64,000 nucleotides of DNA from Tolypeutes matacus. Lineage: Eukaryota; Chordata; Mammalia; Cingulata; Chlamyphoridae. Within the stretch, counting starts at the first letter, position 1. Every line of letters begins with the position of its first letter. Below are positions 55,656 to 64,000 of the stretch, in pieces. The translations under genes and the position numbers were made by a program. The stretch is from the NCBI GenBank assembly GCA_026826555.1, contig JAKSZT010053887.1:62660167-62724166 (forward strand). The letters are read 5' to 3'. The notes below the pieces were generated by a model, which did not search any database, had not been told where the DNA came from, and saw only the letters and a list, made by a program, of their open reading frames with translations.

Positions 55656-56257
55656 TTGGATTTTTGAACTTTTTATTTTAAAATATATTTAGTTTTACAG
55701 TCACATTGCAAAAATAGTAGAGTTCTTGCATACCCTTCACTTACCTTTCCTAAATGCAAAATGCCTCTTCAGTCTCCTAGCTCTGTCTAGGAAGGTTGCA
55801 GGGCTCGACTTGGATTCCCCCTCTCCCCTTCTTGGTCTGAGACCTGGACATTTTCTTCAGGCAATAAGTTAGGGCAATCATAGTGTTTACCTCTCTTGTT
55901 TTACTTTAGATTACTGTTACCTGATGACTAATGTCTAAAAAACATTTTTCATATATTTGGCCCAATGTTTTAATTTTTTTAGGCCAGGATGTAAATCTGA
56001 TCCCTTTATATAGTATTTTGAACTTTTTTTTTTCTCATTTAGCATTCATCATCTCACTGAATATTCTTTGAAAACATCAGTTTAGCAGATGATGCCAGTA
56101 ATCCACTCATATCCACCTGGATACTTTAACATTTTCCTGCACTTGGGCTCCCAGTGTGTTTTCATTCCCAGTAGCCAGTATCTATGACTCTTTTTTGGAT
56201 ACTGCTTTTAGGCTGCTGAAGCCACTTTGCTGTTTCCACCCAAAGGGCCAAAGGGCA

Positions 56258-56278
56258 CGTGTGTGTGTGTGTGTGTGT
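56258..56278. repeat. (GT)n microsatellite
   Basis: About ten GT units ('gtgtgtgtgtgtgtgtgt') inside the antisense L1-like block. Confidence 0.9.
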
Positions 56279-56989
56279 AATTCCTCAGAATTTATTCTCC
56301 CACACTCTAGCCCTTAATCATGACTCAGTGGTGCAAGGATATAAATACTTTTGCAACCTTGCTCCTGATGAGACCAACTCAGGTATAACATATACTTTCT
56401 CCAGAGTTCTCTTCGAGATTGAACAAAGATTGATTTCTTTATGGACTTTGTTTACCATCCTTTCCACTTCCACACTGGTTTTCTTTGCATGTAATTTTTT
56501 TTTTTTTTTTTTTTTTGAGTTCCAGGTTACTTTCTCTGGATAGATTCCTAGAAGGGAAATTATTAAATCAAAAAACATGAATATTTTATGGTGCTTGATC
56601 TGTATTGCCAATTTGCTTTCCAGAAAATGTGTATCTATTCATAGTCCCCTTTGCAGCATATCTTTTTTTTTTTTTTACCACATTAAGCCAACCTTATAGT
56701 GAAGTTTTAAAAAACTTTGCTAATTTTATTAGTGACAAAATTATTAGTATTGTTTTCATTTCTTTGAGTGCTAATGAGATTAAATACTTTCTTATAAATT
56801 TACTTGTTTTTCTTTTTTGAATTATGTTTATGAGTTTGCGTTTTTTAATTAATTATATATTGATTTATTTGCAAATATTTTATGTGTTTGCTTTTAAGGT
56901 TTTTGTTATTGTTTAAAATGTAACAGTTTTAATTTTAAAGTAGTCTAATCTCTTGATTTGGTTTCCCTTTTTATTTCTTCTAATGTCTT

Positions 56990-57094
56990 TTTTTTATTTT
57001 TTTATTTTTTTATTTTACCGGGAGGTCCCAGGGATCGAACCCAGGTCCCTCCATATGGCAGACGGACGCCCAACCATTTGAGCCACATCCGCCC
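56990..57094 (-). mobile_element. Monomeric tRNA-derived SINE, antisense
   Basis: T-rich tail with interspersed A, then 'accgggaggtcccagggatc', 'gaacccaggtccctccatat', 'catttgagccacatccgccc'. Flanks 'ctaatgtctt' (56,980-56,989) and 'ctaatgcttctt' (57,095-57,106) look like a slightly decayed target duplication in the surrounding L1. Confidence 0.9.
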
Positions 57095-57165
57095 CTAATG
57101 CTTCTTTACTTAGAAAGTTGTACTACATTTAAAATCAGACAAATTTTATGCTACATTTTCTTTTA

Positions 57166-58204
57166 GAATTTTTTCTTCTCTTTCCTTTCTCTCTCCCTTT
57201 TTAACATTTTGCTGTTGAATTCCTCTGTTATTTATTCTGACATATGGCAGGGGTGACAAATGGATTCTACCTTGTATGACAACCTCATTCACACATCCAA
57301 TAAAAACGTATTCAGAGTTTACAATGTACCAGGCACAGTGAGAAACATGATTGGTAGAAATGTATGCTGGTAAGGATACTAAAGACAAATCTGAAATCTG
57401 TGAGAAAGTGCTTTTGATTACCAAAGGCGGGATAGGATGGGGTGGGGGAAATGTGTGGAACAGCATTCCCCATCAGGGGACTGCGCCCTCCTTTTGAATA
57501 GTATGCTATCAGCCCACTGTTTGGGGAAAACATTCTCATGAGCAGGGAGATTCTCAACAATGCTAAAAACTGCAATGAAGGGAAAGCACCTGATGAGAAT
57601 AAAATTTTCATTGGTTATTAAAAATAACCACCTTTTTTCCCTCGTCATCTCATTACTTAAAAGTAATAAGATATAATAAATTATTTTTATAAGTATTTTA
57701 ACATGGTTGTGATCATATTTGTATAATTTCATATTCTACTTTTTTCTTTTAATGTTATGAAACATTTTCATATGTCAAAGTAAATATCATAGCTAATAAT
57801 TATACCTAAATGATTTTTAATGAGTCAACTATTCTTTTTGAAAAAGAGTTAGGTTCTCTTCTTAAATAAATTGCTCTTGTTTTACAGATTCCTTATTTGG
57901 GATATTACTGTATACATATCCCACTTTTTATATGGACAGAGGCAATCAAAGTGAATTAATATAAACATACACTACCACCTTAGGCCCGCAAACAAATTCA
58001 TTTTTCAGTTAGCCAAATAATCTTTTTCATTTTCTTTATTTTAGTGAGTCTTAAGATAATTCAGTGGAAAATGAAGTATAATAGGGTATTGCCATAAGAA
58101 AATGGTTCTTTCTTAAATTCTCATGACTGAGGCAGACACTTCCTGGCTTCTTGGAATCTTTACATATGGTACTTTACAACAGAGAAGAGTTACTTCCTCT
58201 CTCC
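57166..58204. other. Mostly unassigned
   Basis: A short antisense L2/MIR end may lie at about 57,290-57,345 ('atgtaccaggcacagtgaga'). Nothing else recognised; overlapping minus-strand open stretches of about 100 codons (57,146-57,732) show no domain. Confidence 0.45.
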
Positions 58205-58700
58205 CATATTTTTAAACATGTCCCTCTCTGCTGGTTCCTTTCCCCAAACCCTTAAGTATATTCTGTCAAAAAGCAAACAAAAAAGAGCAAAACTTTATCT
58301 GAACCTGGTTTCTCCCTTAAGCTGCACCTTACTTTATCTCCCTTCTCAGGGAAAGATATCAAAAGCAGAGTCCACCTTTACTACCCTTCTTCCATTATTT
58401 ACCTTATACCCATTTGTTACCCATCCTGCTGAAATCTTCTACATACCCCTAATCTGTTAACTCTATGACCTAGTTTTTAAGCTTTATTTTTGTTGCCCTC
58501 TCTTTGGTTCTATCAGTAACACAGCCCTGACTCTTGAAACAGTCTTCCTAAAACACTGCATTCCTTTGGTTTCCCTGTCACTTGTCTCACATACCTCTTC
58601 TTGATCACCAATTCTTTTTTTCTACCTTCTTGGTCATTTTAATATTTGGTGAAGCACTTAACTCCACTTTAACCATCTCCCTGGATTAGAGAAGGCTCTC
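58205..58700 (+). mobile_element. L2 LINE, RT-region fragment, sense
   Basis: 'tctctgctggttcctttccc' (STGSFP), 'ctgctgaaatcttctacata' (HSTETAL-like), 'gtaacacagccctgactctt' and 'gaaacagtcttcctaaaaca' (DTVDH..LLETL-like). The order is that of L2 ORF2 around the first RT motifs. Decayed. Confidence 0.6.
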
Positions 58701-58835
58701 CCTTCTCTCTGTAAGGCATGCTTTGGGCCTGAAAACTCCTAGCAGTAAACTAAGCTAGCGTAAGCCTGTATGTGTCTACTGGGCTGTATGTGTACTAGAA
58801 ACAAGTGGTTTATTCGAAAAACTGTGTATGCAATT

Positions 58836-59401
58836 TGTATTAGTCAGATGAAGGGGTGCTGATGCAAATTACCAGATTTCAGTTGGCTTTTATAAAAGGT
58901 ATTTATTTGGGGTAGAAGCTTACCGTTACCAGGTCATAAAGCATAAGTTACTTCCATCACCAAAGCCTGTTGCCACATGTTGGAGCAGGATGGCTGCCAA
59001 TGTCTGCTAAGTTAAGGCTTCCTGGGTTCCTCTCTTCCTGGGGCTTGATGTCTCCGGGCTCGGCTGCCCTGCTTTCTCCACAAGGCCAGTTGTAGACTCT
59101 CAGGTGACCGGCTCTCTCCCCAGGGTTCAGTTCCCTCCAGGCTCAGCTGTTCTGTTTGTCTGTGTGCTTACCTCCTGGGCTCCAGCTCAAAATTCCAACC
59201 TCCCTTCTTTGCAGTGTGGTTTCTCTGTGAGTCCCCGTGGGGATGCAATGTCCTAGTGATGTGGCCCAATTAAAGCTTTACTCATTATTTAATCAAGTAA
59301 AAGTGAAACCTCTGAATCCAATATAATCTAAGGACAGATGGGTTTACAAACATAATCCAATATCTACTTTTGGAATTCATAAATAATATCAAACTGCCAC
59401 A
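58836..59401 (-). mobile_element. Solo LTR flanked by a 27-bp direct repeat, antisense
   Basis: 566 bp from 'tgtattagtcagatgaaggg' to 'tatcaaactgccaca' (+ strand), homologous over its length to 37,429-37,994 and with the same TG/CA ends. Instead of a 5-bp duplication it is flanked by 'tttatt(c/t)gaaaaactgtg' plus 'tatgcaatt' at 58,809-58,835 and 59,403-59,429: 27 bp with one mismatch. The five bases next to the two ends ('caatt' and 'cttta') do not match each other. No viral genes. Confidence 0.9.
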
Positions 59402-59604
59402 CTTTATTTGAAAAACTGTGTATGCAATTGGATTTGCTATTTTATGTAATTTAATCAAATGATATATAAACTAATGAAATATGAGTGTGAACAGAGACTT
59501 GTTGTTTCTATGAAAGTAAAGCTAACTGCTTTGGGAAAACTCCAAAGTGGCTGGTAGTTTAAAGAAAAATTGAAGTGAAACCAGGGTGAAAACAAGACCC
59601 AAAA

Positions 59605-59640
59605 CCAACCATCCAACCAACCAACCAACCAACCAACCAA
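59605..59640. repeat. (CCAA)n microsatellite
   Basis: Eight to nine tandem CCAA/AACC units ('accaaccaaccaaccaacca'). Confidence 0.9.
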
Positions 59641-60203
59641 ATGAACAAAACCCTTAAAAATCTAGATGTATTTTATATTCGCTTACTTGGCAAGTTTCTA
59701 TAAGTTCTTGCACTTATAGAAGAAGCTGAAACTGCAATCCAAATGATGTTTTATGGTTTAAAAGACAAAGCCAAGCTCCATCCAACAACAGGCCCACACA
59801 TGAAGCATAGTTCTTGGCCCCACATCAAAAGAGAATTCAATAAAAGTACATTTAGGAAGGACATTCCGTGTTCATGGATTGGAAGACTAAATATTGTCAA
59901 GATGTTAATTCTACCCAAACTGATTTACGGATTCAATGCAATTCCAATAAAAATCCTAACAACCTTTTTTTTGTTGATGTGGAAAAATCAATTATCAAAT
60001 TTATTTGGAAGGGTAAGGGGTCCTGAATAGCTAAAAAGATCTTAAAAAAGAAGAACGAAGTTGGAGGACTCTCACTTTTGGACTTTAAAACATATTACTT
60101 AGCTACAGTGGTAAAAACAACATGATACTGGCATAAAGAGAGACAGATTGACCAATGGAACTGAATCAAGAACTCAGGAATAGATCTTCACATCTACAGT
60201 CAA

Positions 60204-60467
60204 GTGAATTTTGACAAGGCCATCAAGCCCTCTCAGCTAGGCCAGAACAGTCTATTCAACAAATGGTGCTGGGAGAACAGTATATCCATATCTAAAAGAA
60301 AGAAAGAAGAACCTTATCTCACACCTTACACAAAAATTAACTCGAAATGGATCAAGGACCTAAATATAAAAGTAACAACTATAAAACTCCTAGAAGAAAA
60401 TGTAGGAAAACATTTTCAAGATCTTGTGGTAGGCAGTAGTTTCTTAAATCTTACACTCAAAGCATGA
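60204..60467 (+). pseudogene. L1 ORF2 C-terminal fragment 1 (of L1-D)
   Basis: 87 codons in frame: [75 protein letters not shown]. This is the stretch of ORF2p between RT and the Cys-rich domain (family: [25 protein letters not shown]). It ends at a stop where the family continues. Confidence 0.88.
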
Positions 60468-60614
60468 GCAACAAAAGAAAAAATAGATAAATGGGACCAC
60501 CTCAAAATTCAACACTTTTGCACCTCAAAGGACTTTGTCAAAAGGGTAAAAGGGCAGCTGACTCAATGGGAGAAAATATTCGGCAATCACATATCTGATA
60601 AGGGTTTAATATCC

Positions 60615-60944
60615 ATGATATACAAAGAGCTTATACAACTCAACAATAAAAAGACAAACTACCCAATAGAAAAATGGGCAAAAGACTTGAAAAGACAATT
60701 GTCCAAAGAAGAAAAAGAAATGGTTAAGAAACACATGAAAAAATGTTCAACATCACTAGCAATTAGGGAAATGCAACTCAAAACTATAATGAGATATCAT
60801 TTCACACCTATTAGACTGGCCGCTGTTAAAAAGTCAGAAAACTGTAAATGTTGGAGAGGATATGGAGACATAGGAATGCTTATTCACGGTCAGTGGGAAT
60901 GTAGAATGGTACAGCCATGTGGAGGACTGTTTGGCATTTCCTAA
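60615..60944 (+). pseudogene. L1 ORF2 C-terminal fragment 2 with Cys-rich motif (of L1-D)
   Basis: 109 codons: [60 protein letters not shown], then [20 protein letters not shown]. The last part is the L1 ORF2 CX3CX7HX4C motif, implicated in RNA binding, but its second Cys is Tyr here. After 60,944 the frame stops, though family sequence continues in another frame to about 61,270. Confidence 0.88.
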
Positions 60945-61864
60945 AGAAGTTGAATATAGGCTTGCCATGTGACCTGGCAATACCATTACTAGGTATATAT
61001 CCAGAAGATCTGAGAGCATGTACATAGACAGACATCTGAACACTGATGTTCACAGCGGCATTGTTCACGATTGCCAAAAGTTGAAAACAACCCAGATGCC
61101 CATCAACTGATGAATGGATAAACAAATTGTGGTATGTACACATGATGGAATATTATGCAGCAGTAAGAAGAAATGAAGTTGTGAAACATATGACAACATG
61201 GATGAACCTGGAGGATGTTATGTTGAGTGAAACAAGCCAGACACAAAAGAACCAATGCCGTATGGTTGCACTATTATGAACTAAACATACTGTGTAAACT
61301 CATGGATTTAATAATTAGAATATAGGTCACCAGAAAATAGAAGGAGGGCAGAGAATGGAAAGCTGAGGATTAATCTGTGCAGATTTGGTATAAAGGTTGT
61401 TTGTAAATCTTTGGAAATGAATAGAAATGGTTAAAGCATATCATGGTGTTTGTAACCAGCAGTTCTATTGTATGCGTATGAGATTGGTTGAAAGGACATG
61501 TATATTACTAGAAGAAAAGCTAAAATCTGTAACATGGGACTATATAAGATAGTAAAACCTCATGTATAACATGAATATGGGTGATATTGTATATATAAGG
61601 CTGTTTTTACAAAATATAAGTACAAATATACTAGAAAGAAGGAAAAAGAATTGCAGCAGTGTATGGCAGGGGAAGCATAGAGAGATTGAGAGGTGATATA
61701 TTTGTTTTTTGTTTATTATTAATGTTATTGGAATAATGAAAGTGCTCTAAGAATGATTGAAGTGATGGCTACACTGAATACCATTGTTTGTACACTTTGG
61801 ATGGACCTATGCTTTTTTTATTAATATGTATCAATAAAATTGATTTGTTAAAAAAGTACATTTA

Positions 61865-64000
61865 TATGTTTAGAAAGTGCATTGACAGGTTTGAAAGTGT
61901 GTATACATCATGATTCCCAGCTCTACTGTCCCAACTGCCTTGTCTAAAAGTCCTCCCACTACAGGGATATCCTGATGCCTCGAGGCAGTTTCTCTCCTTG
62001 CTTTCCTATCTCGTGGAAAAATTTAATTTCCAACCAGGGCTTTGATATAGACTTAAACAAATGACTACTAAATCTGCAAGCTCTTTGCAGAGAGGGTCCT
62101 TAGTTCATTCATCAAGGTATCGTCCCCACCCTTCCATGACTGTCCCTACACTGGGCCTTGCTCAGTTACCACTTTAAAAAAATTAGGTTTGACTTGTATT
62201 CAAAACATTAGTCTATAAATTATAACCCAAGAGTTAGAAATCTGACTTAAATGAGTATCACAAGATCATCCCTCTGTTTTGAAGTCATAATTTATCTCTT
62301 TTTAGTCATTAAAGGGTATATGATTAGGTGACAATTATGAAGGGAAATTTATTATTTTGAATTACGTGACTGATGCTCAACTTTAAAAATCAAATGTAGT
62401 CTTTCAGAACTATTTGGACAATTTTTAGGTGGACAATGACAAGTACAGCTACAGCTTCCAATTTTATCTAAATATGTCTGAAGTTTTGCTTCTCCTTAGA
62501 GCCCTGTGAACTTATTTCCTCTGAGGCAATTTTCTCTCACATAGGCAGGAAAGGACTGGTTATCTGTTCCATTGTGCAGATAAGAGAATTGATGGCCCTA
62601 AGTTACTGACTTACCCTTGAATTTATAGCTATTTAGTGACTTAAATGGGATTTAAAACCTGCACTGTACATCTTCAATCACCTTTTAAATGTTCCTAAGA
62701 TCATTTACAGTTAGACAGGAGAATCAGTGACTAAAGAATGAAAAGTTGAGCCCCTCTATCCACAGAGCTGGGTAGAATTATGCCATTAGTGTTCATTTCT
62801 TTGATGTAATGCATTTTCATACAAAATTCTTGGGATGAATAATATGTTAATCATTCTTTAATATACTCCTATTAATGAATACATCCAATTTTCTTTCCTT
62901 AAATTAGTTACTTAAAGAAATGGAAAGGACAGTAATGTCAGTAATGTGAGTTTTGAGGAAGAGTTATTATAGATTAGCCAACTTTGTCTAGGGACAAAAG
63001 TAAATTTCAGTTTATAGAAAGAAACTCCAACGTGTGTATGTGTGTGTGGGTGGAGTGGAGCAGAAAGTGATGGTCATAGTCACAACCAAGGATTCGGGAA
63101 ACTATGATAATGGATAGCCAGAGTTGAAAAAGAGAGTTGAATGGGAAGGAGCGGAATGACCCAAGACAAATGCTTCTATTTCACGATTTTAATCTGGGCT
63201 GAAGTAAATTGTTGAAGTAACTTGATTCTTACTTTTTATTTTTATTTTTTTTTTGAAACTTTGGTTTACTTTATTTCTAAGTGAAAATATTGGTAGTCCC
63301 TTTGTTTTGATTCAAAATGTTCCTGGAAACTACAGCATACAGAATGTTTATTAAGAAAATGATGATTTCCCTTAGGAATAGTTCTAAAATTGAATGTTGA
63401 ATTTCTTATCCAGGACTTAGCATTGGGTACATCATAAATAGGAACAGTGATGTCTCATGACTTTAAATATCTATCATATAACATATGACATGTTATTTTA
63501 AATATCTATCATATAATATTTTAAAATTGGAATACCAATTCTATAACCAAGCACATCTTTCGAACAAAGGAATCCAATAAACTATATATAGTTTCGGAGG
63601 GGCTGGATTTAAAATATCATCTTTTATTCACCACTCATCTTTTCCATTGTCTCTCTCTATATCTGAAGTCCCTGAGTCACTGAAGGCAGTGAGCTAGTGA
63701 AAAGGTTGTTGAACCAACCACTGGAAAATTTGGGAAGTTTGTTCATGTCTTTAAATCTCACATATGGTCCCTTTCCATCTAACATTCTATGAAACTAAAT
63801 TTTTTTCTAAAATTAATATGCTAATTAGTTCACTATATGCCAGTTAAATAAATATTAAGTAACACATTCATAGTAATTCTGTGTGCCACCTTAGTATTTG
63901 GAAGAGCTTCAGATATGCTAGATATGCTATCTTCAGATATGCTTTAGAAGGTTGTTAAAGAAGGATGAAATGACAGTGTCCTGTTTCTGTAGTCAACTAC
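61865..64000. other. Mostly unassigned (2.1 kb), one MIR-like segment
   Basis: The only recognisable piece is an antisense MIR-like segment at about 62,555-62,690 ('gtgcagataagagaattgat', 'agctatttagtgacttaaat', 'gggatttaaaacctgcactg'). A 17-base direct repeat 'aaatatctatcatataa' occurs at 63,465 and 63,499, and a T-rich run at 63,236-63,254. No reading frame of note. Confidence 0.5.
62555..62690 (-). mobile_element. MIR-type SINE, antisense
   Basis: 'ccattgtgcagataagagaa' (CATTTTACAGATGAGGAAA), 'tagtgacttaaatgggattt' (CTAGTAAGTGGCAGAGCTGGGATTT). Diverged, about 135 bp. Confidence 0.6.

Larger units (their letters stand above)
55656..57165 (-). mobile_element. Antisense old L1/HAL1-type pieces
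   Basis: 55,660-55,750 looks like an L1 3' UTR end ('acagtcacattgcaaaaata'). 55,750-56,020 contains 5'-region-like text ('aggccaggatgtaaatctga'). 56,500-57,165 is again the antisense 3' part of an old L1 ('attcctagaagggaaattat', 'tattgccaatttgctttcca', 'tgctaatgagattaaatact'). A SINE splits it at 56,990. I cannot say how many insertions this represents. Confidence 0.6.
59855..61851 (+). mobile_element. 5'-truncated sense L1 (L1-D), ORF2 C-terminus plus 3' UTR
   Basis: 1,997 bp flanked by a perfect 13-bp duplication, AAAAGTACATTTA (59,842-59,854 and 61,852-61,864). It begins in ORF2 at 'ggaaggacattccgtgttca' (KDIPCSWIGR) and runs through the Cys-rich C-terminus to about 61,280. A 3' UTR of roughly 570 bp follows, ending 'tcaataaaattgatttgtta'. 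ORF2 is broken by frameshifts (near 59,970) and stops. The low divergence from L1 protein consensus and the intact duplication make it the best-preserved L1 tail here. Confidence 0.95.

Noticed and set aside
59605..59640. CRISPR-like or other spaced direct repeats
   Set aside because: Simple (CCAA)n microsatellite without spacers; the genome is mammalian.

Overview
This window is vertebrate nuclear DNA from a placental mammal, almost certainly a xenarthran and most likely an armadillo (Dasypus-like). The main clue is a set of twelve short tRNA-derived SINEs with RNA polymerase III A and B boxes (for example GGTTCGGTTCC at 33,628 and 45,749) whose heads and tails match the armadillo-specific DAS SINE families. 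They sit among L1, L2, L3, MIR, MER5-like and MaLR-type LTR sequences shared by all placentals. I see no bacterial or viral gene organisation, no CRISPR array, no rRNA or true tRNA gene, and no intact protein-coding gene. The window reads as an intergenic or deep intronic stretch built mostly from layered retroposons.

Layout. 1-4,985: the 3' end of a sense L1, then an antisense L1 carrying a nested, half-inverted L1 3' UTR. 6,052-12,614: an essentially full-length antisense L1 with a perfect 11-bp target duplication and a 5' UTR built of about 212-bp tandem units. 13.2-20.0 kb: an LTR fragment, several sense L1 pieces, an antisense L1 ORF1 piece broken by a dimeric SINE, and a perfect 36-bp inverted repeat. 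20-32 kb: older sequence with L2, L3, MIR, MER5-like elements and a small palindromic MITE-like element. 32.2-39.9 kb: an antisense L1 that has received a processed pseudogene, two SINEs and a solo LTR. 40-58.8 kb: sparse older repeats plus SINEs and solo LTRs. 58,836-59,401: a solo LTR with unusual flanks. 59,855-61,851: a 5'-truncated sense L1 with a perfect 13-bp target duplication. 61.9-64 kb: little that is recognisable.

The only host-gene-derived sequence I can name is a processed pseudogene at 33,215-34,820 (minus strand) of a SYCP3/FAM9/XLR-family mRNA (synaptonemal-complex-like coiled-coil protein). It has frameshifts, an in-frame stop, a GC/CpG-rich leader and a 3' UTR that later received a SINE. 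It lies inside an antisense L1 and was presumably inserted by L1 machinery.

No element is predicted to be active. All L1 reading frames are broken, and the LTRs are solitary with no internal viral genes. I found no convincing undescribed biological system. The best leads are the L1 5' UTR monomer structure, the LTR flanked by a 27-bp duplication instead of the usual 5 bp, the SYCP3-like retrocopy, the perfect 36-bp inverted repeat and a palindromic MITE-like element. Family assignments come from memory of consensus sequences, not from a search.
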